64,000 bases of DNA from Hyphomicrobiales bacterium (lineage in GTDB: Bacteria; Pseudomonadota; Alphaproteobacteria; Rhizobiales; Rhizobiaceae), in contig UBJO01000011.1 of NCBI GenBank assembly GCA_900465665.1, positions 62,001-126,000 on the forward strand, given 5' to 3'. Of this stretch, positions 8,961 to 17,302 are shown piece by piece (the first letter of the stretch is position 1; each line of letters starts with the position of its first letter). Made by a program: the position numbers and the translations under genes. The notes beneath the pieces are model-generated. The model did no database searches. It worked only from the letters and a program-made list of their open reading frames with translations, and was not told where the DNA came from.

Positions 8961-10967
8961 TCAGGCAGCCTTCGCCTTCCTGGCAGCAGCCTTGCGCAGC
9001 ACGTCCGGCGGCGTCGCTTCGTGCGTCAGGGCAGCGATCGCGTCGTCGAGCGACATCGAGCTCTGTTCCTGGCTGCCGAGACGGCGAATGTTGACCGTGC
9101 GCTCTTCGGCTTCCTTCTTGCCGCATACGATGATGACCGGCACCTTGGTGACCGAGTGTTCGCGGACCTTGTAGTTGATCTTCTCGTTGCGGAAGTCGGT
9201 CTCGACATGGAGGCCAGCCTCGCGCAGCGCTTCCGCCACTTCTTCACCGTAAGCATCGGCTTCCGACGTGATCGTCGCGACGACGATCTGCAGCGGCGAC
9301 ATCCACAGCGGCAGATGGCCGGCGAAGTTTTCGATCAGGATACCGAGGAAGCGTTCCATCGAGCCGCAGATGGCGCGATGGATCATCACCGGCTGCGTCT
9401 TTTCGGAGTTGCTGTCGATATAGAAGGCACCGAAGCGTTCCGGCAGGTTGAAGTCGACCTGCGTGGTGCCGCACTGCCATTCACGGCCGATCGCGTCCTT
9501 CAGCGTATATTCGAACTTCGGACCGTAGAACGCGCCCTCGCCCGGCAGGATGCCGGTCTTGATGCGGCCTTCGGACTGTTCCTCGATCGTCTTCAGCACT
9601 TCGGTCATCACGGCCTCGGCGCGATCCCACAGAGCGTCGGAGCCGACGCGCTTTTCAGGGCGGGTCGAGAGCTTGACGACGATTTCCTTGAAGCCGAAGT
9701 CTTCATAGACCGACAGGATGAGATCGTTGATGCGCAGGCATTCCGCCGCCATCTGCTCTTCCGTGCAGAAGACGTGCGCGTCGTCCTGGGTGAAGCCGCG
9801 AACGCGCATCAGGCCGTGCAGAGCGCCAGAGGCCTCGTAGCGGTGTACGGTGCCGAACTCGGCCAGACGGATCGGCAGCTCGCGATAGGATTTTAGACCA
9901 TGCTTGAAGATCTGCACGTGACCCGGGCAGTTCATCGGCTTCAGCGCGAAGACGCGGATGTCGGCTTCCTTGTCCTCAGGGTGCGTGAAGGCATAGGCCG
10001 ACTTCACCGCGAACATGTTCTCCTGGTACCAGCCCCAGTGACCCGAGGTCTCCCAGAGCGAGGCATCGAGAACCTGCGGCGCGTTGACCTCTTCATAGGT
10101 GCCGGCAAGGCGGCGGCGCATGTAGGAGGTGAGCGCCTGGAACATCCGCCAGCCCTTGCCGTGCCAGAAGACGACGCCGGGGCCTTCTTCCTGGAAATGG
10201 AACAGGTCCATTTCGCGGCCAAGCTTGCGGTGATCGCGCTTTTCGGCTTCCGCCAGCATGTGCAGATAGTTGTCGAGATCCGCCTGCTCGGCCCAGGCCG
10301 TGCCGTAGATACGCGAGAGCATGGCGTTGTTGCTGTCGCCACGCCAGTAAGCGCCGGCAACCTTCATCAGCTTGAAGGCCGTGCCGATCTGGCCGGTGGA
10401 GGCCATGTGCGGGCCGCGGCAAAGGTCGAACCATTCGCCCTGATTGTAGATCTTCAGGTCCTGGCCTTCAGGAATCGCATCGACGAGTTCGACCTTGTAG
10501 CTTTCGCCCTTGGCGGCGAAGACTTCCTTGGCCTTCTCGCGCGACCAGATCTGCTTGGTGAAGGCAGCGTTGCGCGAAATGATCTCCTTCATCTTCTTTT
10601 CAATCTTCGGCAGATCGTCAGGCGTGAAGGGCTCGTTCTTGGCGAAGTCGTAATAGAAGCCGTTCTCGATCACCGGGCCGATCGTGACCTGCGTGCCGGG
10701 CCAGAGCTCCTGCACGGCTTCGGCCATGACGTGGGCGGCGTCGTGGCGGATGAGCTCGAGCGCGCGGGGATCGGTGCGGGTGATGATCTCGATCGTGCCG
10801 TCGACGACGGGATCGGAAAGGTCGCGCACGGTGCCGTCGATCGCAATGGCGACAGCCTTCTTGGCAAGCGACTTGGAAATGGATTCAGCGACATCCTTGC
10901 CGGTTGCGCCAGCATCGTAGCTGCGCACGGAACCATCGGGGAATGTCAGGGAAACGGATTGGGACAT
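8961..10967 (-). CDS. thrS: threonyl-tRNA synthetase
   Basis: Charges tRNA-Thr. 668 residues with the complete bacterial architecture: TGS domain ([17 protein letters not shown]), the editing domain ([11 protein letters not shown] and the zinc-type WFDLCRGPH motif), the class II catalytic core ([15 protein letters not shown], motif 2 around [16 protein letters not shown]) and the C-terminal anticodon-binding domain. The ATG at 10967 has GGAGAA at proper distance and is chosen over a longer frame to 10997. No T-box or Thr-rich leader was seen upstream. Confidence 0.97.
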   Translation of the reverse strand: MSQSVSLTFPDGSVRSYDAGATGKDVAESISKSLAKKAVAIAIDGTVRDLSDPVVDGTIEIITRTDPRALELIRHDAAHVMAEAVQELWPGTQVTIGPVIENGFYYDFAKNEPFTPDDLPKIEKKMKEIISRNAAFTKQIWSREKAKEVFAAKGESYKVELVDAIPEGQDLKIYNQGEWFDLCRGPHMASTGQIGTAFKLMKVAGAYWRGDSNNAMLSRIYGTAWAEQADLDNYLHMLAEAEKRDHRKLGREMDLFHFQEEGPGVVFWHGKGWRMFQALTSYMRRRLAGTYEEVNAPQVLDASLWETSGHWGWYQENMFAVKSAYAFTHPEDKEADIRVFALKPMNCPGHVQIFKHGLKSYRELPIRLAEFGTVHRYEASGALHGLMRVRGFTQDDAHVFCTEEQMAAECLRINDLILSVYEDFGFKEIVVKLSTRPEKRVGSDALWDRAEAVMTEVLKTIEEQSEGRIKTGILPGEGAFYGPKFEYTLKDAIGREWQCGTTQVDFNLPERFGAFYIDSNSEKTQPVMIHRAICGSMERFLGILIENFAGHLPLWMSPLQIVVATITSEADAYGEEVAEALREAGLHVETDFRNEKINYKVREHSVTKVPVIIVCGKKEAEERTVNIRRLGSQEQSSMSLDDAIAALTHEATPPDVLRKAAARKAKAA

Positions 10968-11089
10968 TTTAGACTTCTCCTTGTCCAGTCCCGCCAACGA
11001 ATGCGGGTGGTTGCAATGATGCGTTTCGGATCACGAATACGCCGCCGCCTGATACCGGGATTTGCCGTCGCAGTAAAGAAAAACACGGT

Positions 11090-11617
11090 TTAACCGAGCA
11101 TTTCGGTGAGGCCGCGAACGGTGTTCCAGTTGCGCAGCGTGCCGACACCCATGCGCTTGGTCGTGAGGGCCGAGAGCAGCTTCCATTCGCTAGGCTTGCC
11201 GGCGAAATCGATCCAGAGATCGCCGCCGATCACGGCAAGGCGCTGGTTCGGCTGGGCATAAGGCTGCAGCCGCTCGATGACGGTACGGTCGAGTGGCTTT
11301 CGCATGACGCGCAGGATCACCTGACTGCCATCACCATCGGGGAAAGGATTGGCGGCCGCGATCTTGCGCCAATCCTCGGCCGTTCGAACGAGGATATCAA
11401 CCGGCTTGCCGAAGCGCGTGAGGAACGCCTGCTCCAGCCGCGCTTCCATGTCTCCAATCGGTGGCGCTGGCGCCTCGAAGACGACGTTGCCTGTCGAAAC
11501 AAGGGTGCGCGGATTTCGATAGCCGAGCGACGTGGCCATGTCGCGCAGATCGGACATGATCACTCTACGGCCCGGCGCCAGAACGATGCTATGGAGGAGT
11601 GCGACGTAAACGGTCAC
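11090..11617 (-). CDS. DUF1697 family protein
   Basis: About 175 residues with the DUF1697 pattern: VTVYVALLHSIVL at the start, RNPRTLVSTGNVVFE, and a C-terminal KRMGVGTLRNWNTVRGL. The function of the family is unknown. The GTG at 11617 is chosen because it overlaps the yidD stop as GTGA, and the normal DUF1697 start lies exactly here. Last gene of the IscU-like/yidD/DUF1697 run. Confidence 0.85.
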   Translation of the reverse strand: MTVYVALLHSIVLAPGRRVIMSDLRDMATSLGYRNPRTLVSTGNVVFEAPAPPIGDMEARLEQAFLTRFGKPVDILVRTAEDWRKIAAANPFPDGDGSQVILRVMRKPLDRTVIERLQPYAQPNQRLAVIGGDLWIDFAGKPSEWKLLSALTTKRMGVGTLRNWNTVRGLTEMLG

Positions 11618-12015
11618 GTCGGCTTGCGGCCGAACGCGAGATAGCGCCACGGCGTCCACCAATGGAAACGGTCACCCAGCGTTTCCGGCACACGATCCAA
11701 GCCGCTAGTGCCGCCGGGGCCGCAGCGGCCGACGCGAAACAGCGCCATCCATCCGCCGCTCCACAGGCCATGGCGGGCGATGGCCTCGTAACCGTACTCG
11801 GAACATGTCGGGATGTGGCGGCAGGAGTTGCCGATGAAGCCGGATAGGGTCAGCTGGTAGAGCCGGATCAGGCCCATGCCGAACAGGCGGTCCGGTGTCT
11901 TGCGGAAAGGGCCGGTGTAATTGCGCGAGTGATGAACCTGCTTCTTCCGCGGCGAAGCGGCGGCGCCGCCTTCGTCCTCGTCGTCATCGTGGTTCATCGA
12001 GCAGAACTGGCACAT
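11614..12015 (-). CDS. yidD: membrane protein insertion efficiency factor YidD
   Basis: YidD assists YidC-mediated insertion at the inner membrane. The family core is plain: IRLYQLTLSGFIGNSCRHIPTCSEYGYEAI, then HGLWSGGWMALFRVGRCGPGG, written here in part only. An added N-terminal segment (MCQFC, then an acidic run DDDEDEG) precedes the core and gives 133 residues instead of the usual 70-90. The ATG at 12015 is the probable start. Here it sits with an Fe-S scaffold gene rather than with rnpA-yidC. Confidence 0.9.
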   Translation of the reverse strand: MCQFCSMNHDDDEDEGGAAASPRKKQVHHSRNYTGPFRKTPDRLFGMGLIRLYQLTLSGFIGNSCRHIPTCSEYGYEAIARHGLWSGGWMALFRVGRCGPGGTSGLDRVPETLGDRFHWWTPWRYLAFGRKPT

Positions 12016-12025
12016 GGCGATCCGC

Positions 12026-12472
12026 TCAGGCTTCCACGGTCTCGGCACGCTTGGCCTCGACCTGTCCAATCGCATCGACCACGGCGTCGAAGGTCAGCAT
12101 GGTGGAGGCGTGGCGGGCCTTGTATTCGCGGACAGGCCGCAGATAGCGCATATCCTCGAAGCGCCCCGACGGACCCTCGCCGTCTTCCTTCAGCATGGCA
12201 AGCATGTCCGCGCGCGCCTGGCGCAACTCTTGCGCGGTCGCGCCGACCACATGGCGGGCCATGATCGAGGACGAGGCCTGGCCGAGCGCGCAGGCCTTGA
12301 CGTCGTGGGCAAAGGCCGAGACCGTGTCGCCGTCCATCTTCAGCCAGATCCTGACCTTTGAACCGCAGAGCTTGGAGTGCGCCTGGGCGCTGGCGTCGGG
12401 ATCGTCGATAGCGCCGATCAGCGGAATATTGCCGGCAAATTCGAGAATTTTACTGTTGTAGATGTCGTCCAT
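12026..12472 (-). CDS. IscU/NifU-like Fe-S scaffold protein lacking third Cys
   Basis: 148 residues with the IscU fold signature: LCGSKV (Cys36), ACALGQASSS (Cys61) and ARHASTM. Canonical IscU has three cysteine ligands plus an Asp after the first; here the third cysteine position (expected HCS) reads HAS at His121-Ala122, and the Asp is Ser. A scaffold or carrier role in Fe-S assembly is inferred from family, but cluster chemistry must differ. The start at 12472 has GGAG upstream. It opens the leftward operon with yidD and DUF1697 and diverges from folE. Confidence 0.82.
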   Translation of the reverse strand: MDDIYNSKILEFAGNIPLIGAIDDPDASAQAHSKLCGSKVRIWLKMDGDTVSAFAHDVKACALGQASSSIMARHVVGATAQELRQARADMLAMLKEDGEGPSGRFEDMRYLRPVREYKARHASTMLTFDAVVDAIGQVEAKRAETVEA

Positions 12473-12581
12473 CGGGTATTCCGCTCCATATTTCATGCGG
12501 ATAGGCGGCTGATCGTTTATTGTAGCACAAACAAAAACACACCGTGTCGCGCTGGAAGACTTACATAGCGATGCCGTTTTC

Positions 12582-12587
12582 CTATAT
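12582..12587 (+). promoter_or_regulatory. candidate -10 box for the folE transcript
   Basis: CTATAT matches the alphaproteobacterial housekeeping -10 consensus. A weak -35 (CTTACA) lies 16 bp upstream. A start near 12595 would give folE a leader of about 180 bases. Confidence 0.4.
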
Positions 12588-12616
12588 GTATGTCGTTCGA
12601 AGGCCATAAAAATGCA

Positions 12617-12733
12617 ATGGCCTCGGGTAAGTTTGAATGGGAAACCGTGCCGGATGGGCCGCAGAATTTCGCCCTGAAAGCCCCGGAGCCTGCCAAAGGT
12701 GCACTATTCCCGAGTGGGATTGCCAGTGGCTAG
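12617..12733 (+). CDS. candidate 38-residue small ORF in folE leader
   Basis: An open frame from ATG 12617 to TAG 12733 encodes a 38-residue peptide beginning MASGKFEWETVPDG and ending FPSGIASG; an in-frame ATG at 12590 would add nine residues. It ends 42 bases before the folE ATG. Residue composition looks protein-like, but third-position G+C is about 60 percent, lower than neighbouring genes, and the ribosome site (GAAGG) is 13 bases away. The start codon lies in a hairpin at 12601-12623 (AGGCCAT with ATGGCCT). Not recognised; could be a leader peptide or chance. Confidence 0.35.
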   Translation: MASGKFEWETVPDGPQNFALKAPEPAKGALFPSGIASG

Positions 12734-12775
12734 TCCGAAATACGGTCCGCATTGCGGATCAGGAGACAGTTGCAG

Positions 12776-13390
12776 ATGGACGCCATCGTAAAGAACTTTC
12801 CGCAGACCACGCCAGACGCCAATCGCCCAAGCCAGAAGGAAGCCGAAGACGCGGTGCGCACGCTGCTCCGCTGGGCCGGCGACGACCCTTCGCGCGAGGG
12901 GTTGCTGGATACGCCGGCGCGTGTCGCGAAAGCCTATCGCGAGCTTTTCGCCGGCTATGAGATGGAAGCCGAAGAGGTGCTTGGCCGGACCTTCGAAGAG
13001 GTCGCCGGCTACGACGACATGGTGCTGGTCAAGGAAATTCCGTTCTTCTCGCATTGCGAACACCACATGGTTCCGATCATCGGCAAGGCGCATGTGGCCT
13101 ACATGCCCGACGGCAAGGTTCTCGGTCTTTCGAAGATCGCGCGCGTCGTTGAAATCTATGGCCGCCGCCTGCAAACGCAGGAAACCATGACCGCCCAGAT
13201 CGCCCGTTCGATCGACGAAACGCTCGCTCCCCGCGGCGTCGCCGTGATGATCGAGGCCGAACATATGTGCATGGCGATGCGCGGTGTTCAGAAACAGGGC
13301 TCGACCACATTGACGACAACCTTCACCGGCACATTTAAAACTGAGCCGGCTGATCAAGCCCGGTTTATTTCCATGGTGCGGAGCCGCTGA
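12776..13390 (+). CDS. folE: GTP cyclohydrolase I (FolE, type IA)
   Basis: Converts GTP to dihydroneopterin triphosphate, the first step of folate and pterin synthesis. 204 residues from the ATG at 12776, which has AGGAG ten bases upstream. Zinc and catalytic residues are all present: [39 protein letters not shown] and [12 protein letters not shown]. It is followed after 24 bases by hisI, and is preceded by a long leader with a candidate small ORF. Tetrahydrofolate riboswitches upstream of folE are known in alphaproteobacteria, but I could not match one here. Confidence 0.96.
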   Translation: MDAIVKNFPQTTPDANRPSQKEAEDAVRTLLRWAGDDPSREGLLDTPARVAKAYRELFAGYEMEAEEVLGRTFEEVAGYDDMVLVKEIPFFSHCEHHMVPIIGKAHVAYMPDGKVLGLSKIARVVEIYGRRLQTQETMTAQIARSIDETLAPRGVAVMIEAEHMCMAMRGVQKQGSTTLTTTFTGTFKTEPADQARFISMVRSR

Positions 13391-13414
13391 CCGGCTTCAT
13401 TTCAGAAAGCCGCG

Positions 13415-13873
13415 ATGATGCCATTTGCCTTCAATGCGCCGTCCGAAGACAAGTCCGAGCTCGAGGATGCCGGTGATTTCACGCCGCGGTTCGATGATCG
13501 CGGCCTGATCACCGCGATCGTGACCGACGCCCGTGACGGCGAGTTGCTGATGGTGGCGCATATGAATGCGAAAGCGTTGGCGCTGACCATCCAGACCGGC
13601 CAGGCTCACTATTTCAGCCGCTCGCGCGGCAAGCTCTGGCTGAAGGGCGAAACCTCCGGCAACATCCAGACGGTCAAGGAAATCCGCACCGACTGCGACC
13701 AGGATGCAATTTGGCTAAAGGTCGAAGTTGCCGGTCACGACGCGACCTGCCACACTGGTCGCCGTTCCTGCTTCTATCGGACGGTGAGCCTGGAAGACGG
13801 CAAGCCGATGCTCGAGATCGCCGACGACGAACGCCAGTTCGATCCTCACGAAGTTTACGGAAAAGAGCCGTAA
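13415..13873 (+). CDS. hisI: phosphoribosyl-AMP cyclohydrolase
   Basis: Catalyses the third step of histidine synthesis, opening the adenine ring of phosphoribosyl-AMP. 152 residues, cyclohydrolase domain only, without the HisE domain found fused in enterics. Signature pieces are [30 protein letters not shown], the metal site RTDCDQDA and [14 protein letters not shown] with its conserved cysteines. Probably co-transcribed with folE. Confidence 0.95.
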   Translation: MMPFAFNAPSEDKSELEDAGDFTPRFDDRGLITAIVTDARDGELLMVAHMNAKALALTIQTGQAHYFSRSRGKLWLKGETSGNIQTVKEIRTDCDQDAIWLKVEVAGHDATCHTGRRSCFYRTVSLEDGKPMLEIADDERQFDPHEVYGKEP

Positions 13874-13982
13874 CAACGGCATGCCGTCTCTTGTTGGGTC
13901 ACAAGGGGCGGCCATATACCAATTCGAAAGGGTAGCGGCGCACTAATATTTACCTGCGCGTCGTGCCAGGGGGAGGTTTGCC

Positions 13983-14945
13983 ATGGTGAGCTGGAGTTTG
14001 ATCCGTCAAGGCTCCGAAGCCGTCGGTTCCGACGCTGGCATCGCCTCGCCCTCCGACATCAAGCTCCCCGCTCCCACACCCAAGAAGCCGAAGCTGGCGC
14101 TTGCGCTTGGCGGCGGTGCTGCGCGCGGCTGGGCGCATATCGGCGTACTCCGGGCGCTCGACGAGGCAGGCATCGAGATCGGCATGATCGCGGGAACGTC
14201 GATCGGCGCGCTGGTCGGTGGTTGCTATCTGGCGGGCAAGCTCGATGAACTCGAGGGTTTCGCGCGGTCGCTGACCATGCGCCGGATCGCCAGCCTGCTT
14301 GATCTTACCATCGGCGGCAGCGGCCTGTTCGGCGGCATGCGGCTGACCAAACGCATGCAGGAACATCTGGAGGGGCTGAACGTCGAGGATCTCGACCGCC
14401 CGTTCGTCGCGGTCTCGGCCGAGGTCAACAGCGGTCATGAGGTCTGGATCGCAAACGGCTCGCTGATCACGGCGCTCAGGGCCTCATATGCCCTGCCCGG
14501 CATTTTCGAGCCGGTGCGCAGCAATCACCGGACGCTGGTCGATGGCGCGCTGGTCAATCCCGTTCCGGTGTCTGTCTGCCGCGCTTACGAGCAGCCGCTG
14601 GTGGTCGCAGTCAACCTCAATTACGACATCTACGGCCGCTCGGCCGTGGTGCGCCACAGCGCCAGCCTGACCCCGTCGGAGGTGCAGAAACAGGAGCATG
14701 CGCCTTATGCCAAGCTCGGTATGACCGGGGTGATGGTGCAGGCATTCAATATCATCCAGGACCGCATCGCGCGCGCGCGTCTGGCGGGCGATCCGCCGGA
14801 CATCTCGCTTCAACCGCGGCTCAGCGATATCGGTCTCTCGGAATTTCATCGCGCCGGCGAAGCAATCGAGCGCGGCTATCAGGAAACCACCGCGCGGCTT
14901 CCCGAATTGAAGCGAATGCAGGAGTTGTTCGCCGGCTCCAGCTGA
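13983..14945 (+). CDS. patatin-like phospholipase family protein
   Basis: 320 residues of the RssA/NTE patatin type. The oxyanion loop LALGGGAARGWAHIGVL and nucleophile elbow GTSIGAL (GxSxG) are close together as expected, and the catalytic Asp is in LVDGALVNPVPV. It has no signal peptide, so a cytosolic or membrane-associated acyl hydrolase acting on lipids is inferred. The ribosome site GGGGGAGG is strong. The C-terminal helical part after residue 230 is less conserved. Confidence 0.9.
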   Translation: MVSWSLIRQGSEAVGSDAGIASPSDIKLPAPTPKKPKLALALGGGAARGWAHIGVLRALDEAGIEIGMIAGTSIGALVGGCYLAGKLDELEGFARSLTMRRIASLLDLTIGGSGLFGGMRLTKRMQEHLEGLNVEDLDRPFVAVSAEVNSGHEVWIANGSLITALRASYALPGIFEPVRSNHRTLVDGALVNPVPVSVCRAYEQPLVVAVNLNYDIYGRSAVVRHSASLTPSEVQKQEHAPYAKLGMTGVMVQAFNIIQDRIARARLAGDPPDISLQPRLSDIGLSEFHRAGEAIERGYQETTARLPELKRMQELFAGSS

Positions 14946-14965
14946 GCGAGCCGGCGCGCCTTCAT

Positions 14966-15400
14966 TCAGCCTGCGATATAGGCCTTGATGTCCTCGGCCT
15001 CGCGCTCCACCTCGGCTATACGGGTCTTGACCACGTCACCGATCGAGATGATGCCGGAAAGCTTTCCCGCGGTTTCGACCGGCACATGGCGGAAGCGCCG
15101 GCTGGTCATGAGTTCCATCAGCTCATTGACCGTCGTCGCCTCGTTGCAGCGATAAACCTTCGCCGTCATCACCGATGCAACGGCGCTATCAAGACAGGCG
15201 GGACCGGATTTGGCGATCGCGTGTACGACGTCGCGCTCGGTAAATATCCCCGCGATCTTGTTTTCCATGCCGACGATCACGATGGCGCCGATCTTCTTCT
15301 TGCTCAGAATCGCGGCGGCTTCGGAAACGGTCGTGTTGGGGCCGGCGGTAACGACGTCCCGACCCTTGGCTTCCAGTATGGCTTTGACTGTATTGGACAT
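14966..15400 (-). CDS. CBS domain pair protein
   Basis: 144 residues made of two CBS motifs (TVSEAAAILSKKKIGAIVIV and TVNELMELMTSRRFRHVPV in part, ending in GIISIGDVVK). CBS pairs bind adenine nucleotides and serve as energy sensors, but a stand-alone pair gives no specific function. Transcribed leftward downstream of the rhomboid gene with about 100 bases between them; converges on the patatin gene. Confidence 0.9.
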   Translation of the reverse strand: MSNTVKAILEAKGRDVVTAGPNTTVSEAAAILSKKKIGAIVIVGMENKIAGIFTERDVVHAIAKSGPACLDSAVASVMTAKVYRCNEATTVNELMELMTSRRFRHVPVETAGKLSGIISIGDVVKTRIAEVEREAEDIKAYIAG

Positions 15401-15501
15401 TTGAACCTCCTATGTCGAAAGTGAGACACTTCAGCTGATCACAGGCATCCGCGGCGGTCTCTCCTCCCAACGCGGATCGGTTCGATGGTGCACTTCAACG
15501 G

Positions 15502-16269
15502 TCAGGATTGCAATATATCCGCATCCTCTGAAATAGGAGGAAGTTCGGGCGGCGGGCGGTCGAACAGGGAAAACAGCACGAAGCCAAAGAGAAAGCCGCC
15601 GATATGGGCGTCCCAGGCAATCGGCGCGCCGGTGTCACCGATCAGTGGAATGCCGACCGCGATCAGGATGTTGCCGACGAACCAGAAGAGCATGAACATG
15701 ACGACGGTTCGGCTGCGGAAGGTTTCCATGATAGAGAGGCGCGGATTGAGATGGGCGGGAAGCGCGACGCGACGCTCCGAGGGGAATGCGAAGCGGCAGG
15801 CAGCACCCATAAGGGCCGAAACGACGCCGGATGCGCCGATCAGAACGGTCGCTTGCCCCCAGTTAAGCACGGCGTGAAGCGCGGCCGAGGCGACGGCGGC
15901 GAGCACCCAGAAGACCGTGTAGCGAACCCAGCCGATGCGGCGGGCGACGGGGGCGCCAAAGGCCATAAGCCAAAGCCCGTTGAACAGGATATGCTCGATA
16001 TTGCCGTGCAGCAGCGAATAGGTGAGCGGCGTCCAGAACAATTGCGGTCCCTGCTCCGCCAAGGGTGTGATGTAGCGCAGCGGGATGAAGCCGAAATCGA
16101 AGAACAGCATGTCGACGCCGCTTTCGGTCAGGAAAATCGCCTGCACGGCATAGATCGCCGCTAGGAGACCGATCGTTGCGACAATGACGCCTGGAAGATT
16201 GAAAACGGGCGTGCGCGGCGGCTTGGCGGCGGGCTCGGTCGGCTGGTGCGGCTCGTTCGTATCGTCCAT
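15502..16269 (-). CDS. rhomboid family intramembrane serine protease
   Basis: 255 residues with six or seven membrane helices. The serine is Ser147 in GASGVVSALMG and the histidine His222 in WDAHIGGFLFG, completing the catalytic dyad; the helix-2 motif HGNIEHILFN (His88, His93, Asn97) is intact. It should cleave membrane proteins within or near the bilayer. A Pro-rich cytosolic tail precedes the first helix. A strong leftward terminator stands just upstream of the gene, so its own promoter must lie between about 16270 and 16315 or transcription must read through. Confidence 0.92.
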   Translation of the reverse strand: MDDTNEPHQPTEPAAKPPRTPVFNLPGVIVATIGLLAAIYAVQAIFLTESGVDMLFFDFGFIPLRYITPLAEQGPQLFWTPLTYSLLHGNIEHILFNGLWLMAFGAPVARRIGWVRYTVFWVLAAVASAALHAVLNWGQATVLIGASGVVSALMGAACRFAFPSERRVALPAHLNPRLSIMETFRSRTVVMFMLFWFVGNILIAVGIPLIGDTGAPIAWDAHIGGFLFGFVLFSLFDRPPPELPPISEDADILQS

Positions 16270-16314
16270 TGCATTCCTCGTTCACTTCGCGTGAACTGGC
16301 TTACAGGACGACAG

Positions 16315-16350
16315 GTCAAAAAAAAAGCCGTCCGGCAATCTACCGAACGG
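16315..16350 (-). terminator. orphan intrinsic terminator on minus strand
   Basis: Read leftward, AAGCCGTTCGG and CCGGACGGCTT pair around TAGATTG with one mismatch, followed at once by nine U residues. It lies upstream of the leftward rhomboid gene, and no leftward protein gene exists to its right, so it should end a short RNA or act as a leader attenuator. Confidence 0.85.
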
Positions 16351-16422
16351 CTTGCTGAGCGTCCCCCGAGAATGACCTCGCGCCCGAGCAATTCATGCTG
16401 AACTTCCAATACCGGAAGCAAT
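16315..16422 (-). ncRNA. candidate trans-acting small RNA, about 108 nt
   Basis: A leftward RNA is inferred from the strong U-tailed terminator at 16315-16350 and a possible sigma-70 promoter: TTGTCT at 16457-16452, a 17-bp spacer, CAGTAT at 16434-16429. The transcript would begin near 16422 and end in an Hfq-type U-tail. Reading frames in it are short. I do not recognise it as a named alphaproteobacterial sRNA. A leader-attenuator of the rhomboid gene is the alternative. Confidence 0.45.
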
Positions 16423-16551
16423 GAAAAGATACTGGCACGAGAGGCCGTCACAGACAATCGAAACCCTTCCTTAACCTTAACTGCCCGGATCTGGCATGAA
16501 ATCCGCATGGCGTAGGGCAAGGTGGCCATGATGGCCGCCGTTTGAACCGAA

Positions 16552-17214
16552 ATGAAACAGATCGGCAGTCCAATGCGTCTCAACACCACCATCCAGGTTT
16601 TCGATTACTGGAACAAGCTACGCGGCAGCGAGATCGCTCCCCTGCGGGCGCAGGTGGAACCGCGCGATATCAGACAGATTCTCTCAAGCCTGTTCATGCT
16701 CGAAACCTCCGCCGCCGGTCGCGTCACCTTCCGCCTCGCGGGGACGCGTATCTGCGATCTCTTCGGCCACGACCTTGGCGGCAGCTGTTTGTCGGAGCTC
16801 TGGGCGCACGGTCACGAGGATATCGAAAAGACCGCCGTCGGCGTCATGGAACACGGCATCCCGGCGCTCTTGAACGCCACCGGATACAGCACCGCCGGCC
16901 ATCGCGCGGCTTTCGAGATCATTCTTCTGCCGCTGCGCAATGCCGAGGGGGAATGCGACAAGCTGCTCGGCGCAATCGCACCGGCCACGACCGCGAGCTG
17001 GCTGGAGGTGGTTCCGCTGCAGTTCCTGGCGCTCGACCGCAGCCGGTTGCTACATGAGCAGCTCGACCCGGTGGAGAGCACGCAAAGCGGCGCGAACGAG
17101 CCCCGTGCGGCGACCAGCGGCAGCCGCTCGATCGCCGATACGGTGCGTCGTCTGATGTCCAGCCTGATGGACGAACCCGTGAAACAGGATGCACAATTTC
17201 GGCACTACCGCTGA
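16552..17214 (+). CDS. PAS_5 domain protein
   Basis: 220 residues. The first 165 match the PAS_5 type: VFDYWNKLRG, RDIRQILSSLFMLE, FRLAGTRICDLFGHDLGG, then FEIILLPLRN. The rest is a Ser/Arg-rich tail with a short amphipathic helix. PAS_5 proteins are common, single-domain and functionally uncharacterised in alphaproteobacteria; no output domain is present. The start could be 16552 or the ATG at 16573; neither has a clear ribosome site. It is followed by a PilZ gene. Confidence 0.8.
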   Translation: MKQIGSPMRLNTTIQVFDYWNKLRGSEIAPLRAQVEPRDIRQILSSLFMLETSAAGRVTFRLAGTRICDLFGHDLGGSCLSELWAHGHEDIEKTAVGVMEHGIPALLNATGYSTAGHRAAFEIILLPLRNAEGECDKLLGAIAPATTASWLEVVPLQFLALDRSRLLHEQLDPVESTQSGANEPRAATSGSRSIADTVRRLMSSLMDEPVKQDAQFRHYR

Positions 17215-17265
17215 GCGGTAAATCACCCTCGTCTGAACAACCTTCTGTTAATGGATTGCGAGTAA

Positions 17266-17281
17266 AGCTTGGCGCCAAGCT
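17266..17281. repeat. 16-bp perfect palindrome before PilZ gene
   Basis: AGCTTGGCGCCAAGCT is a perfect palindrome 21 bases upstream of the PilZ start codon. It could be an operator or only a chance palindrome, about one being expected per window of this size. Confidence 0.3.
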
Positions 17282-17302
17282 ATTTGTAAAAGAAGCCCTT
17301 TA

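Noticed and set aside
12760..12767. CAGGAGAC, the core of the cobalamin riboswitch B12 box, before folE
   Set aside because: The other conserved cobalamin elements (CCCCCGCAAC, GCCACTG in order) are absent; here it is simply the folE ribosome site.
12637..12960. 107-codon frame starting upstream of folE in another phase
   Set aside because: It overlaps most of the folE N-terminal region in the wrong frame, with no family match and Arg-rich composition.
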